From the IMG/VR virus record IMGVR_UViG_3300044971_002795, positions 1-33,318 of that record: a stretch of DNA of 33,318 nt; one strand, written 5' to 3'. Source of the DNA: a virus. A model generated the notes under the pieces. That model was not told the DNA's origin, ran no database searches, and saw nothing but the letters and a program-made list of their open reading frames with translations. Shown in pieces: positions 1 to 7,083 of the stretch. Numbering within the stretch: position 1 is the first letter of the stretch; each line of letters starts with the position of its first letter. The position numbers and the translations under genes were made by a program.

Positions 1-341
1 GTTCCTTGAGTTCCTTGGAATCCCTGAGAACCGATAACACCTTGAGTTCCTTGTGAACCTTGTGATCCAGTTGCTCCTTGAGTTCCTTGGAATCCCTGAG
101 AACCAATTTCACCTTGAAGTCCTTGAGCACCTTGTCCAACAAATTCACCAGAAAGTCCAGTTGCACCTTGATTTCCCCTTTCCCCCTGCAATCCCTGGGT
201 TCCTTGCAGTCCTGTCGTTCCTTGCGTCCCTTGCGTTCCTTGAGCTCCAGAACTACTTGCAACTATTTTTATAGCATTTTCTTGGCCGACTTTTACGGTT
301 GGTAGATTTTCAGAATTTACACGTACCTTTATATCTGCCAT
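1..341 (-). CDS. Collagen-like repeat structural protein, 5' part only
   Basis: The minus-strand frame starts at ATG 341-339 (MADIKVRVNSENLP) and stays open to the window edge, giving 113 codons. After an N-terminal stretch of about 30 residues it becomes a Gly-X-Y repeat rich in Gln and Thr (units such as GTQ, GFQ, GAT, GSQ), the signature of phage collagen-like proteins that form trimeric fibres. In cyanophages such proteins are usually virion-surface or tail-fibre proteins. The C-terminal part lies outside the window, so receptor binding cannot be judged. A late-type motif lies 45 nt upstream at 386-393, which fits a structural gene. Adhesin or fibre role is inferred; the collagen repeat is seen directly. 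Confidence 0.85.
   Translation of the reverse strand, partial: MADIKVRVNSENLPTVKVGQENAIKIVASSSGAQGTQGTQGTTGLQGTQGLQGERGNQGATGLSGEFVGQGAQGLQGEIGSQGFQGTQGATGSQGSQGTQGVIGSQGFQGTQG
3..104 (-). repeat. 30-nt direct repeat inside the collagen-like gene
   Basis: The same 30 nt occur at 3-32 and 75-104, 72 nt apart (24 codons), so the repeat keeps the Gly-X-Y register and encodes GSQGFQGTQG in both copies. This looks like in-frame expansion of the repeat region. The array may continue beyond the left edge. Confidence 0.85.
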
Positions 342-385
342 TAGTTGAATACTCTCTTATTAACAGAAAATGCCCTCGTTAAGGA

Positions 386-393
386 TATTTATC
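386..393 (-). promoter_or_regulatory. Candidate late promoter (GATAAATA)
   Basis: On the minus strand GATAAATA differs from the T4 late consensus TATAAATA at one base. It lies 45 nt before the collagen-like gene and overlaps the HNH stop codon. The same octamer occurs before psbD (4425-4432). Confidence 0.45.
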
Positions 394-764
394 TAACTAA
401 CATTATTTCTTCTTGGTCGATATGCATAAAGATTCGTAGGACTTTCTGGTTTCATCCAATTTTTTATTTTAAGATAATTATCATGAGAAAAAAAGTCTTG
501 CTTATAATACCACTCTTCCCAAGGAGTATGACCTTTAGATTGATTACAAGAATGACAACATGCAACTACATTTGTTTTAATATCAAGTCCACCTTTACAT
601 TGAGGAAAAATATGGTCAAGAGTTATGTTTTCTTCAGATTTACAATACGCACACTTATATTCCCATTGCTCTTTTATATTTTTTTTCCACATTCGTTTTG
701 CTTCTGCTTTACTAGTTGTTTCAAGATTGAACAAGTAGTCCTTAAACGAGTGTAGAGGAACCAT
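393..764 (-). CDS. HNH endonuclease
   Basis: A 123-aa protein starting at ATG 764-762 (MVPLHSFKDYL); a TTG four codons earlier is the alternative start. It has the whole HNH core: a CAYC zinc pair, LDHIFPQCKGG with the catalytic Asp-His, an Asn about 10 residues later (KTNVVACC), and a second pair in CCHSCNQSKG. This is a zinc-bound HNH nuclease of the small free-standing phage type, which usually nick or cut DNA and can act as homing enzymes. It sits between the collagen-like gene and the glycosyltransferase genes; no intron or intein is seen next to it. Target is unknown. Confidence 0.88.
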   Translation of the reverse strand: MVPLHSFKDYLFNLETTSKAEAKRMWKKNIKEQWEYKCAYCKSEENITLDHIFPQCKGGLDIKTNVVACCHSCNQSKGHTPWEEWYYKQDFFSHDNYLKIKNWMKPESPTNLYAYRPRRNNVS

Positions 765-783
765 AAGTATTTGCAACCTATGT

Positions 784-909
784 TTATTTATTCCTCGTTT
801 TAATAACTTCTATTAATTCTTTAATGGTTATATAAATGTAATGCCACTCATCATAATAAGTGATATCAGAATCTCTGGTTAAATATTGTTTAATTTTATT
901 AAAGTTCAT
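784..909 (-). CDS. Small hypothetical protein (41 aa)
   Basis: Begins MNFNKIKQYL and ends ...IEVIKTRNK. Its ATG lies in the last codons of the two-domain glycosyltransferase, overlapping by 11 nt (ATGAACTTTAA), the same coupling style used elsewhere in this genome. It is rich in Ile, Tyr and charged residues and has no membrane segment or motif I recognise. The overlap is the main support that it is translated. Confidence 0.55.
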   Translation of the reverse strand: MNFNKIKQYLTRDSDITYYDEWHYIYITIKELIEVIKTRNK

Positions 910-2683
910 TTGCTTTTAAATTTTTACCTTTAGTTTTCCACCATTCTATAATTTCATCATGGGATCTTATGTGATAATGATCACATTGCCCATTAAGATT
1001 TTGAGCAGTTTCTCCCATAAGATCTAGATAAGATGATTTGCATCCATGTATATCTTCAACAAAAAGTGGGAATGAATATATCGGTCCAAAAGAAGAAAAC
1101 ATAATTGTTTCAACAACAGGAACTATAAAGTTTTCTGCCCTACCACTAACATCATTTCCTTTAACATCCAAATAGAATTTATCGTCTGGATGATATGTTT
1201 CTATTAATTTTCTAGCATGTTCTCTAGAAATTAAATACGCGCAGGCGGACCAATCACACCAACACCTATTTCTAAACTTATCTCCATAATAAAATAGATG
1301 TTCTCTTATCCAAGCAAGTTGAATACACTCCCAATCTTTTGGCAACCTTTCTAAAAATTGATCCCATGTAAAGTTCCAGTAATCAACTGTTTCTAAACTA
1401 AGATCATCCTCACAAAAGAATGCATAAGGTTCGTCAGTTTCATAATACCATTGTTTAACCGCCTTTAAGTGAGAAGTTACTGGTCCACGACTACCCTCAC
1501 TTAATCTCCATTGCCCAATTCTATCTAGAAATTCAGAAACTATTATATGATCTTCATTCTTATAACGTTTAAAAATATGAGGAGTAACATTATTAATACC
1601 AACATCTTTAAATTTTTCAATTAAAAGATTTCTTCTTTCTACAGTTTCTTCAATACTAATAAAATGGACTGGTGGAAAATTTTTTAATTTCTCAGATCTA
1701 GTTAAATCAATCGGTCTAATCAAAACAGATTTTACTCTGTCACGAATGTTATTCATAACATTGTTCCACCAATTTATATTCTTCTCTTGAAGTTCTCTAA
1801 GTTTCTCTGGTTGATTCAGTAATTCTTTACACTGCCGAACAGCATCTTCCCAAGTAAGAGCAAAAATCCAAGGTATTGGTGTCACACCAAATTTAAATAC
1901 AATATCAATTTCACCCTGCCATCTCCAAACAACTACGGGTATTGCACCACATATAGTTGCTTCATAGTGCCTAAAACAATTTAAAGATGTATTTCCCCTA
2001 CCGCATGGAACAAATATAGAATCGCTATAAAGATCAACTAATTGTTTTTTATCAACTCCACTTTCTTTGAAAAAATAATTATCGATAGAATTTTCAAAAG
2101 TTTCTATCATTTTAGCACGATCAGTTGTTGGCAACCATTCATTAACTTCATAATTGTAATAAAAAAATTGCCCATCTTTTATTTTACCAACAAAGGACCA
2201 ATTATATTTTCTTTTCTCTGGTGGTAATATTTTAATTTCATTAACAGGAGTATCATTAAGATATCCCAATGGCATATGAATTATATTTTCATACGAATAT
2301 AATGGAGTTTTGCATATTTCTCTTCTAAATTCTTGATGATTATGCTGTCTTAAAAATAACTCACAGTAATTTGCCAATTCATTATGAACATCTAAATCTT
2401 CGTGAGCATATTCATCAGACAGTTGAATTACAACTTTTGGTTTTAATTTTAAAACACATTCCAAAGCTTCATCATATGAAGGCATATATCCCCATTCATA
2501 TATTTCAGGATCTCTACAACTATAGACAAAAACATCAAAAGTTTCGTTAGAATTTCTAACTTGATCTAAAGAAAGAAAATGTACGGACTTTTCTAAACTT
2601 TTTGGCAATATTTCATTCAAAATAAAATCATGTTCCCAAACTTCTTCTCTACAATTTCTGGCAAAAAATAATACTTTAATCAT
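899..2683 (-). CDS. Two-domain glycosyltransferase: exostosin-like plus GT25
   Basis: A 594-aa protein. Residues about 1-320 resemble exostosin/GT47-type transferases: the FVPCGRGNTSLNCFRHYEA stretch followed by GAIPVVV is the typical nucleotide-sugar binding region. Residues about 340-594 are a GT25 domain (LPS glycosyltransferase type): HFISIEETVERRNLL at its start, GPVTSHLKAVKQW, and the acidic FFCEDDLSLETV motif. Two fused catalytic domains suggest that one protein adds two successive sugars. It is separated from the main glycan operon by the photosystem block, yet its GT25 half resembles the enzyme at 7972-8763. Acceptor and donor cannot be deduced. Confidence 0.85.
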   Translation of the reverse strand: MIKVLFFARNCREEVWEHDFILNEILPKSLEKSVHFLSLDQVRNSNETFDVFVYSCRDPEIYEWGYMPSYDEALECVLKLKPKVVIQLSDEYAHEDLDVHNELANYCELFLRQHNHQEFRREICKTPLYSYENIIHMPLGYLNDTPVNEIKILPPEKRKYNWSFVGKIKDGQFFYYNYEVNEWLPTTDRAKMIETFENSIDNYFFKESGVDKKQLVDLYSDSIFVPCGRGNTSLNCFRHYEATICGAIPVVVWRWQGEIDIVFKFGVTPIPWIFALTWEDAVRQCKELLNQPEKLRELQEKNINWWNNVMNNIRDRVKSVLIRPIDLTRSEKLKNFPPVHFISIEETVERRNLLIEKFKDVGINNVTPHIFKRYKNEDHIIVSEFLDRIGQWRLSEGSRGPVTSHLKAVKQWYYETDEPYAFFCEDDLSLETVDYWNFTWDQFLERLPKDWECIQLAWIREHLFYYGDKFRNRCWCDWSACAYLISREHARKLIETYHPDDKFYLDVKGNDVSGRAENFIVPVVETIMFSSFGPIYSFPLFVEDIHGCKSSYLDLMGETAQNLNGQCDHYHIRSHDEIIEWWKTKGKNLKANEL

Positions 2684-2837
2684 TTTCTAAAGATTGTTTA
2701 TTATATTTGTTTAAACAGGCATTTCTTGCCCAAACACGTCTTAAACTATTTACATAAGAACAAGGTTTTTGTTTCTTTCCACAGTAAGGACATTCTGCAT
2801 CTGGAGGATCACCAATATACCCTTCAGGTGTATACAT
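2676..2837 (-). CDS. Small Cys-rich protein (53 aa)
   Basis: Starts MYTPEGYIGD and overlaps the glycosyltransferase start by 8 nt (ATGATTAA). It carries CPYCGKKQKPC, then a Cys in RNACLNKY, a possible small zinc-binding site of CxxC type with a third and fourth Cys. I recognise no family. The tight overlap suggests co-translation with the glycosyltransferase. Confidence 0.6.
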   Translation of the reverse strand: MYTPEGYIGDPPDAECPYCGKKQKPCSYVNSLRRVWARNACLNKYNKQSLEND

Positions 2838-2855
2838 TTTTCTTTTTTAATTATC

Positions 2856-3128
2856 TCATACAATTACAGGTTTCTGCAATCCTTCTGGAAGTTTTTCCTT
2901 ATAATCATTTAGCACTGGAATTTGTCCAGAAGGAAGACCAAGTTGTCCTGGAAGTTGTTTATCTGTTGTAGAAGTAATATCAATCACCTGATCCATAATA
3001 AAACGATGACGATTGTAAGAACGATTGTGAGGATCAAAACTTACCATCATAAGTGCATCATTAATATCACCACAATGCGCAATAATTTTTCCAGTTCTAT
3101 TTTCAGTTACGACCCAATATTCGTTCAT
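2856..3128 (-). CDS. Conserved-type phage hypothetical protein (90 aa)
   Basis: I choose ATG 3128-3126 (MNEYWVVTENRTGKII) because the in-frame upstream extension lies mostly in the coding region of the preceding small gene. The protein contains GDINDALMMVSF and a long polar C-terminus with several Pro and Gln. No catalytic motif is apparent. It overlaps the preceding gene by 26 nt and probably shares its transcript. Function unknown. Confidence 0.7.
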   Translation of the reverse strand: MNEYWVVTENRTGKIIAHCGDINDALMMVSFDPHNRSYNRHRFIMDQVIDITSTTDKQLPGQLGLPSGQIPVLNDYKEKLPEGLQKPVIV

Positions 3129-3237
3129 TTTGTGTATGCTTTTCTTTATTATAAGATGGTTTTGATGGATTGTAAAGTTGAGGCCATGTATCACGAATAA
3201 TTTCTGCTAATTTATAAGGAGTAGTAGAAGTGATCAT
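3103..3237 (-). CDS. Small hypothetical protein (44 aa)
   Basis: Starts MITSTTPYKLAEIIRDTWP and ends in a basic, polar tail. The ATG forms an ATGA overlap with the stop of a 24-aa hydrophobic frame upstream, and its own end overlaps the next gene by 26 nt. No known domain. Overlaps at both ends and a protein-like composition support it. Confidence 0.65.
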   Translation of the reverse strand: MITSTTPYKLAEIIRDTWPQLYNPSKPSYNKEKHTQNERILGRN

Positions 3238-3308
3238 AAATCTTGCAGTACTGATACTATAAACATAAAAAATCCGAATGCTATGAATGAAAAGAGCATT
3301 AAAAACAT
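3234..3308 (-). CDS. Possible 24-aa membrane peptide downstream of psbD
   Basis: MFLMLFSFIAFGFFMFIVSV followed by LQDL would be a single membrane helix. Its ATG directly follows the T-run of the psbD terminator and there is no Shine-Dalgarno sequence. In favour: the ATGA overlap with the next gene and the same terminator-to-ATG layout at 4879 and 6366. It could also be noise. Confidence 0.35.
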   Translation of the reverse strand: MFLMLFSFIAFGFFMFIVSVLQDL

Positions 3309-3332
3309 AAAAAAAGGAGTTCGTAGAACTCC
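3309..3332 (-). terminator. psbD terminator
   Basis: On the minus strand a perfect 7-bp stem (GGAGTTC/GAACTCC, 3-nt loop) is followed by seven T. It begins 11 nt past the psbD stop. Confidence 0.85.
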
Positions 3333-3342
3333 CTTATTTAGA

Positions 3343-4404
3343 TTAGAGTGCGTTACCCCTAGGCAACACTTCCTCTGGGAACACGAAGTTCTCATGAGGT
3401 TGATCAACTGGTGCCATCCAGGCACGAAGTCCTTCATTTAGAAGGATGTTCTTTGTGTAGAAAGTCTCAAACTCTGGATCTTCTGCTGCACGGATTTCCT
3501 GTGATACGAAATCGTATGCTCTAAGGTTAAGAGCGAGTCCAATAATTCCAATACTAGATGTCCAAAGACCCATAACAGGTACAAACAACATAAAGAAATG
3601 GAGCCAACGCTTATTACTAAAAGCGATACCAAAAATTTGAGACCAGAACCTATTCGCCGTAACCATAGAATAGGTTTCCTCTTCTTGAGTAGGTTCAAAC
3701 GCCTTGAAGGTGTTTGCTTGGTTTCCGTCTTCAAAGAGGGTGTTTTCGACCGTTGCACCATGAATAGCACATAGTAGAGCACCTCCTAGTATACCAGCAA
3801 CTCCCATCATATGGAAGGGGTTCAGCGTCCAGTTGTGGAAACCCTGAAGGAACAGCAGGAACCTGAAGATGGCAGCAACACCAAAGGAAGGTGCGAAGAA
3901 CCAACTGGATTGCCCCAGAGGGTACATCAGGAAGACCGAAACAAATACTGCAATAGGACCAGAGAATGCGATTGCGTTGTAAGGACGGATACCTACCAGG
4001 CGAGCAATCTCAAACTGACGAAGCATAAATCCAATTAGGCTGAAAGCCCCGTGGAGCGCCACAAAAGTCCAGAGTCCCCCAAGTTGGACCCACCTGACGA
4101 AATCCCCTTGAGACTCAGGACCCCAAAGTAGAAGAAGAGAATGACCCATAGAATCTGCAGGCGTTGACACAGCTGCCGTAAGGAAATTAGCACCCTCAAG
4201 GTAACTAGACGCCAACCCGTGGGTGTACCAGCTTGTAACAAACGTTGTGCCAGTAAGCCAGCCACCAAGGGCAAGATAAGCAGTGGGAAAAAGTAATAGT
4301 CCAGACCAACCCACAAATACAAAGCGATCTCGTTTAAGCCAGTCATCCAGGACATCAAACCATCCTCGTTGTTGAATTGGTTGCGAAAGTGTAGAAGAAG
4401 TCAT
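3343..4404 (-). CDS. psbD: Photosystem II D2 protein
   Basis: A 353-aa full-length D2 (cyanobacterial D2 is 352 aa). It binds reaction-centre pigments, QA and the non-haem iron together with D1. Key residues are kept, with numbering one higher than the standard: Tyr161 (TyrD), His198 (P680 ligand), His215 and His269 (iron ligands) in [14 protein letters not shown] and [10 protein letters not shown]. No frameshift or intron. A strong ribosome site (GGAGGTT) sits just before the ATG, and both a sigma70-like and a late-type promoter motif lie upstream. Phage D2 replaces damaged host D2 so that photosynthesis supplies energy during infection. It is GC-richer than neighbouring phage genes, consistent with cyanobacterial ancestry. 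Confidence 0.99.
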   Translation of the reverse strand: MTSSTLSQPIQQRGWFDVLDDWLKRDRFVFVGWSGLLLFPTAYLALGGWLTGTTFVTSWYTHGLASSYLEGANFLTAAVSTPADSMGHSLLLLWGPESQGDFVRWVQLGGLWTFVALHGAFSLIGFMLRQFEIARLVGIRPYNAIAFSGPIAVFVSVFLMYPLGQSSWFFAPSFGVAAIFRFLLFLQGFHNWTLNPFHMMGVAGILGGALLCAIHGATVENTLFEDGNQANTFKAFEPTQEEETYSMVTANRFWSQIFGIAFSNKRWLHFFMLFVPVMGLWTSSIGIIGLALNLRAYDFVSQEIRAAEDPEFETFYTKNILLNEGLRAWMAPVDQPHENFVFPEEVLPRGNAL

Positions 4405-4424
4405 AACCTCCTATGTATTTCTCA

Positions 4425-4458
4425 TATTTATCTTAACATTACTTAACAAAGGAGTCAA
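4425..4458 (-). promoter_or_regulatory. psbD promoter: sigma70-like plus late motif
   Basis: Minus strand: TTGACT (4458-4453), 17 nt, TAAGAT (4435-4430). A GATAAATA late-type octamer (4432-4425) overlaps the -10 box. The two motifs could give early/middle and late transcription from nearly the same site. Confidence 0.6.
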
Positions 4459-4475
4459 TAAGCATTTGTGCTTAT
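4458..4475 (-). terminator. Hairpin abutting the psbD -35 box
   Basis: Perfect 7-bp stem ATAAGCA/TGCTTAT with a 4-nt loop that contains the stop codon of the small membrane protein gene. There is no proper T-run, so it may be a weak terminator or a 3'-end protector. The psbD -35 box begins at its last base. Confidence 0.4.
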
Positions 4476-4594
4476 CCCCAATAAATTACTGACAGAGTGA
4501 AGGCAACAAACACAACGATTGTGAAACCCATCATACCTACACCTACCCAGATGATCCAGGGTTCCATAGGATGATGTTGATTATTGTGAGACAT
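4472..4594 (-). CDS. Small single-helix membrane protein (40 aa)
   Basis: Starts MSHNNQHHPMEPW and continues into one hydrophobic helix (residues about 14-38) ending IYWG. The polar His-rich N-terminus plus one helix resembles small photosystem or cytochrome subunits in build, but I cannot match it to a named one. It lies 6 nt after the thioredoxin-like gene and just before psbD. Membrane location is inferred from composition; a role at the thylakoid is a guess from its neighbours. Confidence 0.65.
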   Translation of the reverse strand: MSHNNQHHPMEPWIIWVGVGMMGFTIVVFVAFTLSVIYWG

Positions 4595-4600
4595 AAAAAT

Positions 4601-4879
4601 TCAGTTAATATATTGGTCCAATAATTTGGTGATATTTTTTGTAATATCAACTCCACCAATATATTCTTCTACTTTTTCCCCATCTTCATTAACTACAATC
4701 AAGGTAGGAGTTGCATTAATTTTATATTGTTTAGCGATAGAAAGATTTTCTTCATAACCATCATCAAGAAGAAGTTCTTTTACAGATTCTGTTCTTGAAT
4801 CTGACATAGTATTAAAATACTTTTTGACAAGAATGCAAGGTCCGCATTCTTTTTTAGAAAACAAAAGAAGATTAGACAT
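4601..4879 (-). CDS. Thioredoxin-like protein (92 aa)
   Basis: A thioredoxin-fold protein with active site CGPC at residues 12-15 (KKECGPC) and the cis-Pro motif NATPTLIVV at about 55-63. It lacks the extra N-terminal segment of host thioredoxins (about 105 aa), giving a compact glutaredoxin-sized form. It should catalyse dithiol-disulfide exchange in the cytoplasm; phage targets may include ribonucleotide reductase or the peroxiredoxin at 6425-6952. The ATG follows the T-run of the psbA terminator with no leader, so expression probably depends on read-through from psbA. Confidence 0.9.
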   Translation of the reverse strand: MSNLLLFSKKECGPCILVKKYFNTMSDSRTESVKELLLDDGYEENLSIAKQYKINATPTLIVVNEDGEKVEEYIGGVDITKNITKLLDQYIN

Positions 4880-4905
4880 AAAAAAAGAGGGTTGTTACAC
4901 CCTCT
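4880..4905 (-). terminator. psbA terminator
   Basis: Minus strand: 7-bp stem AGAGGGT/ACCCTCT, 6-nt loop, then a T-run that ends at the ATG of the thioredoxin-like gene. Confidence 0.85.
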
Positions 4906-4930
4906 AATTATATCAGCTATTCAGTTTTTA

Positions 4931-6010
4931 TCAACCAATAGCAGGAGCGCGAAGAGCAACAGGAGTGTTAGTAGCAGCAGCAAGATCCAGAGGGAAATTG
5001 TGTGCATTACGCTCGTGCATTACCTCCATGCCCAGTCCAGCACGGTTGAGCACATCTGCCCAAGTGTTGATCACTTTACCTTGTCCATCAACGATGGACT
5101 GGTTGAAGTTGAAACCGTTGAGGTTGAACGCCATCGTAGATACGCCCAGGGCAGTAAACCAGATACCGACAACAGGCCAAGCAGCAAGGAAGAAGTGTAG
5201 CGAACGAGAGTTGTTGAACGAAGCATATTGGAAGATCAGGCGACCAAAGTAACCATGAGCAGCAACGATGTTATAAGTCTCTTCTTCTTGACCGAACTTG
5301 TAACCATAGTTCTGCGACTCTTGCTCGGTAGTTTCACGAACCAGCGAAGAAGTAACCAAAGAACCGTGCATAGCACTGAACAGAGAACCACCGAACACAC
5401 CAGCAACGCCGAGCATGTGGAAGGGGTGCATCAGGATGTTGTGCTCTGCCTGGAACACAAGCATGTAGTTAAAAGTACCAGAGATACCCAGGGGCATCGC
5501 GTCAGAGAAAGAACCTTGACCGAAAGGATAGACCAGGAACACTGCGCTTGCGGCAGCAACAGGTGCAGAGTAAGCAACACAGATCCAAGGACGCATACCA
5601 AGGCGGTAAGAAAGTTCCCACTCACGTCCCATGTAGGCGTAGATGCCGATGAGGAAGTGGAACACTACCAGTTGGAAAGGTCCACCGTTGTAAAGCCACT
5701 CATCAAGAGAGGCAGCTTCCCAGATGGGGTAGAAGTGCAGTCCAATAGCATTGGACGAAGGGATAACAGCACCAGAGATGATGTTGTTTCCGTACATGAG
5801 AGAACCAGCAACAGGTTCACGGATGCCATCAATGTCCACTGGGGGAGCACCGATGAATGCAATGATGAAGCAAGTTGTAGCAGCAAGCAGGCATGGGATC
5901 ATCAGAACGCCGAACCAACCCACATAGAGGCGGTTATCGGTTGAAGTCACCCAGTTGCAAAACTGTTCCCAAGTATTCGATTGTCGTTGTTGTGAAATTG
6001 TAGCAGTCAT
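4931..6010 (-). CDS. psbA: Photosystem II D1 protein
   Basis: A complete 359-aa D1. Ligands of the Mn cluster and cofactors are present at standard positions: Tyr161, Asp170, Glu189, His190, His198, His215, Ser264, His272, His332, Glu333, His337, Asp342, Ala344. Residue 130 is Glu, the form associated with high-light D1 in cyanobacteria. The C-terminal extension after Ala344 is 15 residues, [15 protein letters not shown], cleaved by CtpA in hosts; it differs from the usual SVEAPAVNG-like tail. No intron. It has its own strong promoter, a structured leader of about 160 nt and a terminator. The product replaces photodamaged host D1 during infection. Confidence 0.99.
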   Translation of the reverse strand: MTATISQQRQSNTWEQFCNWVTSTDNRLYVGWFGVLMIPCLLAATTCFIIAFIGAPPVDIDGIREPVAGSLMYGNNIISGAVIPSSNAIGLHFYPIWEAASLDEWLYNGGPFQLVVFHFLIGIYAYMGREWELSYRLGMRPWICVAYSAPVAAASAVFLVYPFGQGSFSDAMPLGISGTFNYMLVFQAEHNILMHPFHMLGVAGVFGGSLFSAMHGSLVTSSLVRETTEQESQNYGYKFGQEEETYNIVAAHGYFGRLIFQYASFNNSRSLHFFLAAWPVVGIWFTALGVSTMAFNLNGFNFNQSIVDGQGKVINTWADVLNRAGLGMEVMHERNAHNFPLDLAAATNTPVALRAPAIG

Positions 6011-6033
6011 TTGTTTTAAAAGGGTAAGTAAAA

Positions 6034-6165
6034 GTTCGGGGGGACGAACGAGTTACAGTATGCTCCGCAACACCCTCCATTGCGGATATGAGAGATACTT
6101 TACTTCTCATGATCTCGGTTGGAGAAGAGCAAATGTTAAGAGAACTTTGCATTCCGTAACATTTG
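6034..6165 (-). promoter_or_regulatory. Structured psbA 5' leader
   Basis: Four separate hairpins lie between the promoter and the psbA start: 6034-6049 (GTTCG/CGAAC), 6064-6086 (TCCGCAA/TTGCGGA), 6088-6110 (ATGAGA/TCTCAT) and 6130-6165 (CAAATGTTA/TAACATTTG, 9 bp). No small gene fits. A conserved RNA class upstream of psbA in marine cyanobacteria and cyanophages (PhotoRC-I/II) is known; this may be a member, but I cannot align it here. There is no clear Shine-Dalgarno before the ATG, so the leader may set translation. Confidence 0.55.
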
Positions 6166-6171
6166 TTTACC

Positions 6172-6205
6172 TATTTATGATAGCACGCCCCCACTGCCCT
6201 GTCAA
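6172..6205 (-). promoter_or_regulatory. psbA promoter
   Basis: Minus strand: TTGACA (6205-6200), 17 nt, TATCAT (6182-6177), near-consensus sigma70. The late-type octamer CATAAATA (6179-6172) overlaps its -10 box. The -35 overlaps the stop codon of the upstream 54-aa gene. Confidence 0.75.
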
Positions 6206-6366
6206 GCCCTGTACTCATCCAATTTGTCCAGGACCTTGTTGAGGTAATGATGCGCTAACCATTTTGGATCATATCCAGATTTATTCATCCACTCTTTATC
6301 CAAATCATTTTTTATTTTGAGGACCTCACACTTTATAATGTCCTTTGTCAAATATCCTCTAGGCAT
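6202..6366 (-). CDS. Small hypothetical protein (54 aa)
   Basis: Starts MPRGYLTKDIIKCEVLKIK and includes KSGYDPKWLAHHYLNKVLDK; helical, charged, no membrane segment. It occupies the interval between the peroxiredoxin terminator and psbA, and its TGA lies within the psbA -35 box. The composition looks like a real soluble small protein. Function unknown. The ATG lies only a few nt after the preceding terminator T-run. Confidence 0.7.
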   Translation of the reverse strand: MPRGYLTKDIIKCEVLKIKNDLDKEWMNKSGYDPKWLAHHYLNKVLDKLDEYRA

Positions 6367-6370
6367 ATAC

Positions 6371-6404
6371 AAAAAAACTCTGCCTCTTATTTAGAGACAG
6401 AGTT
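6371..6404 (-). terminator. Terminator after peroxiredoxin
   Basis: Minus strand: 12-bp stem AACTCTGTCTCT/AGAGGCAGAGTT with one G-U pair and a 5-nt loop, ending in seven T. Confidence 0.9.
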
Positions 6405-6424
6405 GAATATTATTTCTTATTGTT

Positions 6425-6952
6425 TCAAACTAGTTCTAATTCCAACACAGAAGAACGAATATAATTCAAAATATTCTCTGGAGTAGTCTCTTCATAAGGG
6501 TCGGTGTCGGCATTGTCCCGTTGCCCACCCTCAACGAATAGTTTTTGGATGATTCCGTTATCCACAACTGCAGCATAACGCCAAGAGCGACTACCGAAAC
6601 CAAGGTTAGACTTATTGACGAGCATACCCATAGAACGTGTGAAATATGCATTGCCATCTGGAATGAGTTTTACTTTCTCAATGTTCTGGTCTTGTGCCCA
6701 GGCATTCATTACAAACCCATCATTAACAGAGATGCAGTAAATATCGTCGATGCCCAAACTACGAAAGTCGTCATATTTCTCTTCGAATCCAGGTAACTGA
6801 TAGGCACTGCAAGTAGGAGTGAAAGCACCAGGCAGACTAAAAATGACCACGCGCTTTCCATTGAAAAGTTCTGCAGATGTACGTGTTACAAACTCACCAT
6901 TCTCACGGAATACAAATTCAACTTGAGGAATTTGATATTGTTCTTTACGCAT
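6425..6952 (-). CDS. Peroxiredoxin (Prx5/redoxin type)
   Basis: The start at ATG 6952 (MRKEQYQIPQVEF) gives 175 aa; longer in-frame starts run into the upstream hli gene, and AGAGG sits at ribosome-site distance. The motif FSLPGAFTPTCSAYQLPGFEE carries the peroxidatic Cys48 of the Prx5 family, and Cys73 (IYCISV) is a possible second thiol. The enzyme reduces peroxides using thioredoxin or glutaredoxin; a thioredoxin-like protein is encoded 1.5 kb downstream. It is the last gene of the hli-petF-hli-prx unit, ending in a strong terminator. It would protect against peroxide made when photosynthesis continues without carbon fixation (inference). Confidence 0.95.
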   Translation of the reverse strand: MRKEQYQIPQVEFVFRENGEFVTRTSAELFNGKRVVIFSLPGAFTPTCSAYQLPGFEEKYDDFRSLGIDDIYCISVNDGFVMNAWAQDQNIEKVKLIPDGNAYFTRSMGMLVNKSNLGFGSRSWRYAAVVDNGIIQKLFVEGGQRDNADTDPYEETTPENILNYIRSSVLELELV

Positions 6953-6963
6953 TTTAACCTCTA

Positions 6964-7083
6964 TCACAGAATACCAGGAATAATTTGTCCAGTTACAAGA
7001 TAAGATCCAGCAGCAGCAACGAAACCAATCATCGCCGCCCAACCGTTAATACGTTCTGCTTTTTCAGTAAAAATTTTGTTCAT
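6964..7083 (-). CDS. hli: High-light-inducible protein (39 aa)
   Basis: [20 protein letters not shown] then one membrane helix. AERINGWAAMIGFVAA is the Hli/CAB-like helix with the chlorophyll-binding Glu-Arg...Asn motif. Hli proteins dimerise in the thylakoid, bind chlorophyll and carotenoid, and protect photosystem II assembly. At 39 aa it is a minimal phage-type Hli. The ATG overlaps the stop of the upstream gene (ATGA) and an AAGGAG ribosome site lies in that gene's end. Confidence 0.92.
   Translation of the reverse strand: MNKIFTEKAERINGWAAMIGFVAAAGSYLVTGQIIPGIL

Noticed and set aside
3-104. Possible CRISPR-like repeat at the left edge
   Set aside because: Repeats are in phase with Gly-X-Y codons, spacing is coding, and there are only two copies.
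53-305. Two overlapping plus-strand frames at the left edge
   Set aside because: They are the complement of the Gly-X-Y repeat; low complexity (Leu/Phe and Ser/Leu runs) and no domain.
345-755. 136-codon plus-strand frame
   Set aside because: Complement of the HNH endonuclease gene, whose zinc and catalytic motifs make the minus strand the coding one.
4035-4358. 107-codon minus frame inside psbD
   Set aside because: Out-of-phase reading of psbD with no independent start signal.
5228-5944. 238-codon plus-strand frame opposite psbA
   Set aside because: It is an antisense shadow of psbA, with biased, repetitive Arg/Thr/Ser composition and no ribosome site.
4931-6010. Group I intron or homing endonuclease insertion in psbA, as known in some cyanophages
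   Set aside because: The psbA frame is continuous over 359 codons with all conserved residues.
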